From Gemmatimonadaceae bacterium (GTDB lineage Bacteria; Gemmatimonadota; Gemmatimonadetes; Gemmatimonadales; Gemmatimonadaceae): a stretch of 7,073 bases of DNA. Below the pieces are notes generated by a model that did not search any database, was not told the origin of the DNA, and worked only from the letters and a program-made list of their open reading frames with translations. The translations under genes were made by a program, and so were the position numbers. Below are positions 1 to 6,277 of this stretch, piece after piece (within the stretch, counting starts at the first letter, position 1; the number at the start of each line of letters is the position of its first letter). The stretch covers positions 1 through 7,073 of the forward strand of contig JABFXM010000136.1 in NCBI GenBank assembly GCA_013361745.1, written 5' to 3'.

Positions 1-441
1 GTAGAGAGTGCCGAGTGTATACGCCGCGGCGTCGATGCGATCGAAGTTCGGATAGTTCTTGACGAGCTCTTCGTAGCGCGCGATCGCCGGCGCGTAGTTG
101 GGTCGGATCTGCCCCTCGCGCGCCGTCGCGGTGCTTCCCGGCGTACGCGCGGCGGCGCCGGTGTCGGTCGTCGCGGCGGGCGTCGAGCCGCGCTGCGACT
201 GCGCGAATTCCTCGTCGGCGCGCCGCACGAGCAGCTCGCCGAGCTGGAAGAGCGCATTCGGCCGGAGATTGCTGGTCGGATATTCTTGGAGGAATCCTTC
301 CAGCTTCGCGATGGCCGAGTCGCGCGCCGCGTCGTCCGCCACGCGCGCCGCCGTCACCCAGCGGACGGGTGTCGCTTGCGCGCTGACGACCACGGGCGCG
401 GCGATCATGGCCGCGGTGAGAAAGCGGAGTGCTCGCATCAT
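1..441 (-). CDS. Exported tetratricopeptide-repeat protein (N-terminal part, cut by window edge)
   Basis: This reading frame is open from 441 to the left edge, so only the first 147 residues are visible. It starts with a Sec signal peptide (about residues 1-21, hydrophobic LTAAMIAAPVVVS, cleavage at SA|Q). Two TPR-like helical pairs follow: around residues 38-75 (KLEGFLQEYP...NALFQLGELL) and 114-147 (YAPAIARYEELVKNYPNFD...). They are separated by a low-complexity Ala/Thr/Gly/Ser stretch. The F-x-x-x-YP and ARYEELVKNYP patterns are typical of periplasmic TPR proteins of the CpoB/YbgF and BamD type. The start is ATG at 441, with a tandem ATG at 438. A weak AGAAG ribosome site lies 6 nt upstream, inside the last codons of the preceding gene, whose stop is only 3 nt away, so the two are surely co-translated. 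Family-level identity (exported TPR scaffold) is fairly secure. The specific role and full length are unknown. Confidence 0.85.
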   Translation of the reverse strand, partial: MMRALRFLTAAMIAAPVVVSAQATPVRWVTAARVADDAARDSAIAKLEGFLQEYPTSNLRPNALFQLGELLVRRADEEFAQSQRGSTPAATTDTGAAARTPGSTATAREGQIRPNYAPAIARYEELVKNYPNFDRIDAAAYTLGTLY

Positions 442-444
442 CGA

Positions 445-2727
445 TTACTTCTGCTGCGGGGTGTCGCGACCCGTCGGCGAGGAGCCGGGCGCCGAGGCCG
501 TCGGAGCGGGCGCGCTGATGCGCGCGCTGCTCGTCGTGCCCGTCGCTCCCGTCTGCCCCGCGTCGAGTGCTTGGAAGAAGGAAGCGCTCGCGGAGCCGAA
601 CTCCGCCGCCTCCGTGTCGCGCTTCAGGCTTGCGATCATCTCGGTCGCGCGGGCGCGCAGCTCCGCGTCCACCACCGCGACCACCGCGTTCTCGGCGGCG
701 GCGCGCGTCGCTTCGGCCGACGCGAGCGTCGCCTGGAGCGCGCGCGCCCGGTCGGTGGTACCACTCTGCAGGCGGGCGATCTCGCCGCTCAGGAGCTGAC
801 GCGTCGAGGCCAGCGCGCTCTGGTTGTCCGTGAGCAGCTGCGCGAGCCTGGCGCTCTTCGCGTTCAGCGAGTCGCGCTTCGCGAAGACGGGGTGATGTCC
901 GAGCGCCTTATCGAGTCCCTGCTCGATCGTCGAGGCGAGCTGCAGATACGTCGCCGCGGTCTGGCTCTCGATGTCGAGGAGCGCGTATTCGTTCGTGGTC
1001 TGGGCGCCGGCGAGCGTCCCCTTGACGCTGTCGATCGCGGCGCGGTTCTCGTTCGCGAGCATGCGCGTCGTGTTGATCTGTGCGACGAACATCTGGCGAA
1101 GTCGCGTCGCGGCCGCGTCGAGCGCCACGGCGAGGTGCGCGAGCGAGTCGCGCGCCGCGGTCACCCGGGCCGCCAACGCGTTGAGCGCGTCGGCGTCGGA
1201 GTTGAGCCGTGCCTGCAGCGCCTGCAGCATCGCGATCTGGCGCTGTTGCGCGGCGAGCAACTCGGCCAGCTGATGCTGGGCGAGGATCACCGCCACGTCA
1301 GCGCTGTACAGCGCCTGCGACCGCTGCGCGAACAGCTGCGGATTCGTCGTCGCCGACGCGGGCGCGAAGACCACCCGGCGCGGCAGGTCTCGCACCGGCG
1401 CCAGCGAGTCGACGCGCTGCGTGACGTCGTCGAGCGCGATGATGTCGGTCGAGGACACCGCGGGGACGATCGCCGTCGCGGAATCGCTGAAGGCGGCGGC
1501 GAGCGCCTGCTTCTCCGAACCCGCGGCGTCGTCGAGCGCGATCGTCTTGCCGTTCGCGGGATCGTTGAGGAAGAGGAATCCCGCCGCGCGCGCCTGGACG
1601 AGCGCCCGGGCTGCCGCGCTCATGGACGTCTGCGCCTTCGCCTGGAGCATCCGAGACTCGCTCGTCATCGAATCGGCGACGTTGCGGAAGACGTTCGCCG
1701 CCTCCGTCGTCCGTCCGAGCTGCAGCAGCGCCTGTCCGGACATGAGCCGCGACTCGTCGCGTTCGGGCAGCTGCGGGTAGCGCGTCGCGAACTGATCGAA
1801 CGCCTGGCCTGCACCGGCGATGTCCTTCGCCTTGTACAGCGCCCAAGCGCGCGTCAGCAGCGCCTGCGCGGCGAAGCCGCTCGACGGGTTGACCTGGCCG
1901 GCGAGACGCGCCGCGTCATCGAAGCGGCCGCCCTCGTACGCGAGCTGCGCCGCGGTGAGGCGGACCTGATCTTGAAGCTTGCCCGTGACGTTCGACGCGA
2001 GCGACTCGAGCGTTCCGAGCACCGTGGCGCGCTGTGTCGTGTCAGCGCGGAGCGTCGCCAGCGCGGCCATGTACTGCGCGTACTGCGCGTACGGAGCACC
2101 GCCCTGCTGCGCGGCAGCGAACTGCTGCGACGCGACCGGCAGGTTCCCCGTCTGATACGCAGCCAGCCCGGTCACGAGCGCCGCGAGGCCGCGATCCTCC
2201 GGCCCGATCGTCTGCGCGACCTGCGTGACCTGCGCATAGTCGCCGTGCCGGTACGCGTCCAGCAGCATCTGCGTCCGGAGGAGGCGCCCGAAACGGCTGC
2301 TCGCCGTCCCCGAGGTGAGCGTGTTCGCGGTGTTGCGGAACGCGCTGTCCATCCCGAGCCGGTAGTAGGCCTGGGAGAGGAGGAACAGCATGTCCTCGCG
2401 GCCGCGCAGCGCACCCGTCGCGGAAGCGCTGGTCAGGGCGACGGGAGCGGTCGAGAGCCACTGGAGCCGGCTCAGCGCCGGGATGTAGCGATCCTCGAGC
2501 AGATCGTAGAGCGCGACCCGGATCTCGGCGTCGACGCCGCGTGGCTGGTCCGCCGCCGGGACGATCGCGCTGTCGCGCCGCGCCTTGCCCGCGGTGGAAT
2601 CCGGCCGCATGCTCGTCGTCGCCGCGGCACTGTCCGGACGGGCCGGTGCCGTGGGCGCCGGCGTCACCTGTGCCGCGAGCGGCACCGCGCCAGCGAGGAA
2701 CGCGACGAGACTGACTGTGCGAAGCAT
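445..2727 (-). CDS. Exported TPR and coiled-coil periplasmic protein, 760 aa
   Basis: This is probably a large periplasmic scaffold protein. I place the start at ATG 2727 because it opens a clear signal peptide (MLRTVSLVAFLAGAVPLAAQ, cleavage at A-A|Q) with an AGGG ribosome site 5 nt upstream. An upstream in-frame start at 2778 would add 17 charged residues and run into the previous gene. After a Pro/Ala/Thr-rich linker (about 22-60), helical TPR-type repeats run from about 63 to 365. The clearest are GRFDDAARLAGQV (267-279) and the TRAWALYKAKDIAGAGQAF to TEAANVF segment (292-346). A less regular middle part (365-460) leads into a long Ala/Gln/Leu-rich coiled coil (about 475-705), and the protein ends in a Ser/Ala/Pro/Thr-rich tail. 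There is no cysteine and no enzymatic motif. The gene sits 20 nt after one and 3 nt before the next gene of the same operon. It is not recognised as a named family; a scaffold or assembly role is inferred from architecture and neighbours. Confidence 0.88.
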   Translation of the reverse strand: MLRTVSLVAFLAGAVPLAAQVTPAPTAPARPDSAAATTSMRPDSTAGKARRDSAIVPAADQPRGVDAEIRVALYDLLEDRYIPALSRLQWLSTAPVALTSASATGALRGREDMLFLLSQAYYRLGMDSAFRNTANTLTSGTASSRFGRLLRTQMLLDAYRHGDYAQVTQVAQTIGPEDRGLAALVTGLAAYQTGNLPVASQQFAAAQQGGAPYAQYAQYMAALATLRADTTQRATVLGTLESLASNVTGKLQDQVRLTAAQLAYEGGRFDDAARLAGQVNPSSGFAAQALLTRAWALYKAKDIAGAGQAFDQFATRYPQLPERDESRLMSGQALLQLGRTTEAANVFRNVADSMTSESRMLQAKAQTSMSAAARALVQARAAGFLFLNDPANGKTIALDDAAGSEKQALAAAFSDSATAIVPAVSSTDIIALDDVTQRVDSLAPVRDLPRRVVFAPASATTNPQLFAQRSQALYSADVAVILAQHQLAELLAAQQRQIAMLQALQARLNSDADALNALAARVTAARDSLAHLAVALDAAATRLRQMFVAQINTTRMLANENRAAIDSVKGTLAGAQTTNEYALLDIESQTAATYLQLASTIEQGLDKALGHHPVFAKRDSLNAKSARLAQLLTDNQSALASTRQLLSGEIARLQSGTTDRARALQATLASAEATRAAAENAVVAVVDAELRARATEMIASLKRDTEAAEFGSASASFFQALDAGQTGATGTTSSARISAPAPTASAPGSSPTGRDTPQQK
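2071..2092. repeat. Short tandem repeat, 9-bp unit, within the TPR gene
   Basis: The unit GTACTGCGC occurs twice in tandem, followed by a partial third GTAC. It is in frame and encodes Tyr-Ala-Gln-Tyr-Ala-Gln-Tyr in the 760-aa TPR protein. Because the unit is a multiple of three, slippage would add or remove residues without breaking the frame. Confidence 0.7.
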
Positions 2728-2732
2728 AGACA

Positions 2733-2736
2733 CCCT
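2733..2736 (-). promoter_or_regulatory. Ribosome binding site deciding the start at 2727
   Basis: AGGG on the minus strand lies 5 nt before the ATG at 2727, inside the 20-nt gap between the two genes. It supports the signal-peptide start over the longer frame beginning at 2778. Confidence 0.5.
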
Positions 2737-2747
2737 GGACGATCGCC

Positions 2748-3446
2748 TCAGAACGGTGTGGTACCGCGGCTCGTCCACGTCGACGGGACGACCTGACCGT
2801 TCCGTACCGCGAACTGCACGTACGTCACCGTCTCACCAGCGGCGGTCACGTTCATCGTCTGCGTCATCGGCTGCCCGTTCACCGTGATCTGGAGCGTCAC
2901 GGTGTGCGAGGTCGGCAGCACGTCGGCGCGATAGACCTGATCGACGGCGCCCTGCCGGAGCGCGCTGTTCGCGGTCACCGTGTAGCTCCGCGAGTCCACC
3001 TGCGCATTGTCCACCTGGAGCGTCGCGTTGCCGAGGATCTGTCCCGGCCCCGTCGACGAGTCCGCGCGCAGCAGCACCACCAGCATCGAGCCCGACCGCC
3101 GCCGCACCGCATCGGCGATCGTGGTGAACCGATCGCGCTGCGCGAGGAGGTTGTCCTGCGACGAGGTGAGCATCGCGTCGAGCTGCTGGAGCGCGTTCGA
3201 CTCGTTGCTCATCAGGAGCGCCTGCGCGCGCTGCTGCATCATCTGCGCGATGACGTTCTCGATTCGCGCCTGCAGCTGCACCCGCTGCGCCCGGAGATCG
3301 GAGAGGGCGGACTGCGTCTGCTGCAGCTCCTTCACGAGCTCCTCACGCTTCTGCTTGTACGCCTCCTGCTGCACGTCCTGCGCAGCCACGCGATGCGATG
3401 CTCCGATCGCCATCAGGGCCAGCGCCGCAACCGCAATTCGCTTCAT
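2748..3446 (-). CDS. Small exported coiled-coil protein with C-terminal beta-rich domain, 232 aa
   Basis: I do not recognise this gene. It begins with a signal peptide (MKRIAVAALALMAIGASHRVAAQ, cleavage A-A|Q). A Gln/Leu/Arg-rich coiled coil follows from about residue 24 to 115, with heptad-like stretches such as REELVKELQQTQSALSDLRAQ. The remainder (about 118-220) alternates hydrophobic and polar residues as beta strands do: SMLVVLLRADS, HTVTLQITVNGQ, ETVTYVQFAV. It may form a small beta-sandwich of the carboxypeptidase-regulatory or PEGA type. There is no cysteine and no catalytic motif. ATG at 3446 is chosen, with AGAG 8 nt upstream; a GTG two codons earlier (3452), with TGAGA 8 nt upstream, is equally possible and changes nothing important. 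The gene lies 33 nt after the second barrel gene and 20 nt before the TPR gene. A periplasmic linker or adaptor between outer-membrane barrel and TPR scaffold is a reasonable inference. Confidence 0.85.
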   Translation of the reverse strand: MKRIAVAALALMAIGASHRVAAQDVQQEAYKQKREELVKELQQTQSALSDLRAQRVQLQARIENVIAQMMQQRAQALLMSNESNALQQLDAMLTSSQDNLLAQRDRFTTIADAVRRRSGSMLVVLLRADSSTGPGQILGNATLQVDNAQVDSRSYTVTANSALRQGAVDQVYRADVLPTSHTVTLQITVNGQPMTQTMNVTAAGETVTYVQFAVRNGQVVPSTWTSRGTTPF

Positions 3447-3479
3447 CGCCACGTCTCTGATCTCAGGGTTCGCCGCGGC

Positions 3480-4748
3480 TCAGAGCTGCGGCGGGTTGCT
3501 CGGGGCCGGAGTCGGCGTCGGGGTCGACGTCGGCGGCACTCCACTCTGCGACTCCACTCGACGGAGGCGCTCCTCGAGGCGTTGCAGTGCCTCACGCTCG
3601 GCGCGCAGCTCTGCTTCCGCCTGGGCTCGCCGCTGCTCGAGCTCAAGCAGATTCTGTGCCTCATAACGGTTGATCTCGAGCTCCAGTGCGGCGATGCGCT
3701 GCTGCCGACGCTGGATCTCCGCGAGCAGTCCCTGACGCGCGCGCTCGAGCTCCGCCGCCTTGTTCTGCAGGAAGTCACCGTGCAGCAGCGCGAACACGTT
3801 GCTCTGCCAGCCGATGCTGAAGACGAACTTGCTGTAGTTGTAGATGTCGGTCGCGCCGAGTGCGGGGTTCGGCCCCGTCGTCGTCGTCGGTGTCGACGGC
3901 GCCGATCCTGACCCGAGCTCGGTCATGTACACGCCCGCGCGGATCCCGCGATAGTTCAGGTTCGCGCCGACGTTGTAGTCCCACGCGTTGTTCTCCGCCA
4001 TCAGCGACAGGCCGACGTTCGCGGTCGGGCTGAAGTCGAGCTTCCCGCCGTAGAAAAGTCCGCCGGTCGCGTGCTTGGCGTACGCCGCGCCGAGCCCACC
4101 GTCGTCGCTGAACAGACCATTACCGTAGCCGACGCTGAAGGACAGGTCGATGTCGGCCCAGCTCGGACGGATGTCAGTGAGCGCGAACGACTCCGTCGCG
4201 ACGCCGTACACGGTGTTCGCCGTGTTGAAGTTCTGATGGAGCGTGTCCGCGACGTGCTTCTGATTCGGGTCGACTCCCGGCGGAAGGAGGTTGTACCCCA
4301 CGCCGAAGCGGTCGATATGTTTGTACGGCCCGACGTTGCGCATGCCGACCGCCACGCTCGGCACCCATCCCGCCGCGCCGCCCTTGGCGCGCATCGACTG
4401 CTGATTGATGAGCAGCGCCTTCCCGAAGAAGCCCCATTCGGGGTTCGCCGAGTACGCAGCCCATCCGGCCTCGAGGAAGTTCCACCCCGAGATCGAGAAG
4501 GTCAGCTGCGAGTTCAGGGTGCTGTTGTAGCGCACCTTGAGCGGATTGGGATCGACGTTGAAGTGCTTCCCGGAGTAGTTGATCGCGAAATCCCCCGGGA
4601 GCGGCGACACCCACGCCGTCGGGATGTCGACGAGCCCGGATCCCCAATAGATGGTCTGCGGGAAGGTTTGCTGCGCGTCGACACGTCGCACGCCGCCAAT
4701 CAGGATCGTGGCGGCGGCAAGCGCGGCGGAGACACGTGTGATTCTCAT
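3480..4748 (-). CDS. YjbH-like outer-membrane beta-barrel protein with C-terminal coiled coil, 422 aa (second paralogue)
   Basis: This is probably an outer-membrane barrel of the kind linked to surface polysaccharide or envelope machines. The signal peptide is residues 1-25 (cleavage VDA|Q). A barrel of about 290 residues follows, with amphipathic aromatic strands and landmarks GSGLVDIPTAWVSP (36-49), WGFFGKALL (105-113), VGMRNVGP (134-141), VGYGNGLFSDDGG (207-219), MAENNAWDYNVG (250-261) and YNYSKFVFSIGW (303-314). The opening G-x-G-L-V-x-I-P-x-A resembles YjbH-type barrels, but the barrel is only about half YjbH length. A Thr/Pro-rich loop (about 283-297) is absent from the paralogue upstream. 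After the last strand comes a highly charged coiled coil (about 331-402), then a Pro/Thr tail ending PSNPPQL. A barrel usually ends at its last strand, so this tail is unusual. There is no cysteine. ATG 4748 has a strong GAGGGAG site 11 nt upstream that overlaps the preceding stop codon. Confidence 0.9.
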   Translation of the reverse strand: MRITRVSAALAAATILIGGVRRVDAQQTFPQTIYWGSGLVDIPTAWVSPLPGDFAINYSGKHFNVDPNPLKVRYNSTLNSQLTFSISGWNFLEAGWAAYSANPEWGFFGKALLINQQSMRAKGGAAGWVPSVAVGMRNVGPYKHIDRFGVGYNLLPPGVDPNQKHVADTLHQNFNTANTVYGVATESFALTDIRPSWADIDLSFSVGYGNGLFSDDGGLGAAYAKHATGGLFYGGKLDFSPTANVGLSLMAENNAWDYNVGANLNYRGIRAGVYMTELGSGSAPSTPTTTTGPNPALGATDIYNYSKFVFSIGWQSNVFALLHGDFLQNKAAELERARQGLLAEIQRRQQRIAALELEINRYEAQNLLELEQRRAQAEAELRAEREALQRLEERLRRVESQSGVPPTSTPTPTPAPSNPPQL

Positions 4749-4759
4749 CGGTTCGATCG

Positions 4760-4766
4760 CTCCCTC
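4760..4766 (-). promoter_or_regulatory. Ribosome binding site overlapping the upstream stop codon (translational coupling)
   Basis: On the minus strand the stop codon of the first barrel gene and the ribosome site of the second merge as TGAGGGAG, 11 nt before the ATG at 4748. A ribosome terminating on the first gene would sit on the initiation site of the second. This suggests coupled, near-equal synthesis of the two paralogues. Confidence 0.6.
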
Positions 4767-5976
4767 AGTTCAGAGGCGGGTTGCTGGGCGCTGGAGCCGG
4801 ATTCGCCGGCGGCTGTCCCTGGCCCTGCTGAATGCTCCGCAGTCGCTCTTCCGCGCGCTTGATCGCGTCGCGCTCTTCCTGGACCGACCGCTCGAGCTCA
4901 GCGCGCCGGTTCGCCATCTCGGCGAGCTCGCCCGCCTGTGCCTTCCGGAGCGCGACCTCGAGGCCGCGGATCCGACGTGCACGCGCTTCGATCTCGGCGT
5001 TCAGACGCTGCTGCTCACGCGTCAGCTCCGTGATTCTGGTGCGAAGCAGCACGCCGCGCGAGATGTCGATGATGTTGCCGCTGTAGCCGAGCGCGAAGCT
5101 GAACTTCGTGTAGTTGTAGATGTAGCCGCCGGTGCCGTTGTACCCGCCCTCTTCCAGCTCGGTCCCGTACAGGCCGGCCGAGAGCCCGCGCCAGTCGTAC
5201 ACCGCTCCGGCGTTCCAGTCGAAGCCGTCGTTCTCCGCCATGAACTCGAGCGTCGAGTTGAGCGACGGATGCGTGGAGAGGCGACCGCCGAGGAAGAGAC
5301 CCTTCACGATCGTCCCGCGGCGGTTGTACCACTTGCCCTGTCCGCCGTCCTCGGAGAAGAGGCCGTTCCCGTAGCCGACCGTCACACCCGCCTGCGATCC
5401 CGGAAGCCGCCCGGTGAGCGGGCCGAGCCCGAACTGCTTCGTCACCACGCCGTAGACGGTTGGCGCCGTCTTGAACCCGCGAAACTGCGGCGCGACGAAC
5501 TTCGAGTAGCCCGTCCCGTTGAACGTGACGTCGTGCGCGACGAAGAAGCGATCCTCGTGGCTCATCGGACCGACGTTCCGCACGCCGACGGCGATCCCCG
5601 GGATGGGGCTCGCGATCTGGTCGCGCAGCAGCAACACCTGGCCGAAGAAGCCGTAGTCGATGTTCTGATCATACGCCGCCGCCCCGATCGAGAACCGATT
5701 CAGGAAGTGCACGTCGAGCGCGACGTTCGAGTTCAACAGCGTCGCGGTGCTCATCGACTTGCCCGGCGCGTACGGAATGCGCTTCGCGCTGATGTTGAAC
5801 CACGCGTCGTACGACCGCGGCGAGATCCACGCGACCGGGATCGTGACGAGGCCCGTTCCCTGGTACAGCGTGGCGTGATACGGATCCTGCTGCTGCGCGT
5901 CCACCCGCTCGGCGGCGAACACAGTCGCCGTAAGCGCGCACGTGAGCGTCGCGATCCCGCGTCGCATGATGCGCAT
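4765..5976 (-). CDS. YjbH-like outer-membrane beta-barrel protein with C-terminal coiled coil, 403 aa (first paralogue, first gene of operon)
   Basis: This is a paralogue of the next gene, sharing every landmark: GTGLVTIPVAWISP (40-53), YGFFGQVLL (108-116), VGVRNVGP (130-137), TVYGVVTKQFGL (173-184), VGYGNGLFSEDGG (200-212), MAENDGFDWNAG (246-257), GLYGTELEEGG (268-278) and YNYTKFSFALGY (287-298). The signal peptide is residues 1-27 (cleavage VDA|Q). The barrel ends near residue 310 and is followed by a charged coiled coil (about 315-385), then a Pro-rich end, PAPSNPPLN. The only cysteine lies inside the signal peptide. The frame stays open up to 6213, but ATG 5976 is preferred because it starts the signal peptide and is preceded by GGAGTGGAGG; the upstream residues are Arg-rich and unlike a protein. 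Function is inferred: outer-membrane pore or anchor for surface polymer export or for a motility-type envelope complex. Confidence 0.9.
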   Translation of the reverse strand: MRIMRRGIATLTCALTATVFAAERVDAQQQDPYHATLYQGTGLVTIPVAWISPRSYDAWFNISAKRIPYAPGKSMSTATLLNSNVALDVHFLNRFSIGAAAYDQNIDYGFFGQVLLLRDQIASPIPGIAVGVRNVGPMSHEDRFFVAHDVTFNGTGYSKFVAPQFRGFKTAPTVYGVVTKQFGLGPLTGRLPGSQAGVTVGYGNGLFSEDGGQGKWYNRRGTIVKGLFLGGRLSTHPSLNSTLEFMAENDGFDWNAGAVYDWRGLSAGLYGTELEEGGYNGTGGYIYNYTKFSFALGYSGNIIDISRGVLLRTRITELTREQQRLNAEIEARARRIRGLEVALRKAQAGELAEMANRRAELERSVQEERDAIKRAEERLRSIQQGQGQPPANPAPAPSNPPLN

Positions 5977-5980
5977 GAAG

Positions 5981-5990
5981 CCTCCACTCC
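5981..5990 (-). promoter_or_regulatory. Double Shine-Dalgarno site of the operon's first gene
   Basis: Two purine-rich cores on the minus strand, GGAG (10 nt from the ATG at 5976) and GGAGG (4 nt from it), form GGAGTGGAGG. This is the best ribosome site in the window. It fixes the start at 5976 rather than at in-frame upstream codons reaching to 6213. Confidence 0.65.
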
Positions 5991-6277
5991 GGAATGATGT
6001 GCGGTCGCGGCATTCGCCGCGCCGTTCCCTGCGCGGGGATCGGTGGCGGCAAACGCCGGGGGCGCGTCCGGCCCTCACGCCGGCGCTCATGTGGAACGGC
6101 TGAGGTGCAAGAGACATGCCCCCTTGAGCCGCTCCAGCTCCATCTGCAAACCGCGCCGCTCTGACCGCCCCGCCGGAGCGCGTCATCGCATGGAATGGGC
6201 CCACTCGCGCCACCGCTCGGCACCCTCTAGGTTCCAGCGTCCGACCGGCCTTTCACCTTCTCAGCCCGTTCGCCGCC
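5991..6277. other. Divergent intergenic region, presumed promoter region of both transcripts
   Basis: About 290 bases lie between the leftward operon and the rightward DsbA-like gene. No convincing coding sequence is present. The minus-strand frame stays open here, but its translation is Arg/Gly/Ala-rich and has no ribosome site. I could not find a sigma-70 type pair of -35 and -10 boxes on either strand. The most A+T-rich short stretch near the rightward gene is CTCTAG at 6225-6230, which has no matching -35. A weak 5-bp inverted repeat (6068-6072 with 6079-6083, 6-nt loop) is present but too short to call an operator. The operon promoter must nevertheless lie here or overlap the DsbA gene's start, because no other gap of any size precedes the operon. 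Confidence 0.5.

Noticed and set aside
2728..2778. A 17-residue N-terminal extension of the TPR protein.
   Set aside because: It overlaps the end of the upstream gene and places charged residues before the signal peptide. ATG 2727 has its own ribosome site.
286..2796. A plus-strand reading frame of 836 codons, longer than the real gene it overlaps.
   Set aside because: It is antisense to the 760-aa TPR gene. Its translation is Arg-rich low complexity with no domain or signal, as expected for a shadow frame in G+C-rich DNA. The minus-strand product has a signal peptide, TPR repeats and operon context.
3495..3540. GTC/GGC-rich repeats at the end of the second barrel gene as a microsatellite.
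   Set aside because: They are imperfect and explained by Pro/Thr codons of the low-complexity tail.
2904..3911. A plus-strand frame of 335 codons.
   Set aside because: It is antisense across the ends of two genes with clear signal peptides and structure. The translation is Arg/Leu/His-rich without motifs.
4651..5997. A plus-strand frame of 448 codons.
   Set aside because: It is antisense to the first barrel gene, whose paralogy with the next gene proves the minus-strand frame. The antisense translation shows no paralogy or domain.
6068..6083. Inverted repeat CCGGC/GCCGG as an operator or terminator.
   Set aside because: A 5-bp G+C stem with a 6-nt loop is expected often by chance in DNA of this composition, and no T run follows.
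5977..6213. A 79-residue N-terminal extension of the first barrel.
   Set aside because: It would bury a good signal peptide, its composition is unlike the rest, and the best ribosome site is directly before 5976.
6225..6230. CTCTAG as a -10 box for the DsbA-like gene.
   Set aside because: No matching -35 element lies at the right spacing, and one short match is not enough.
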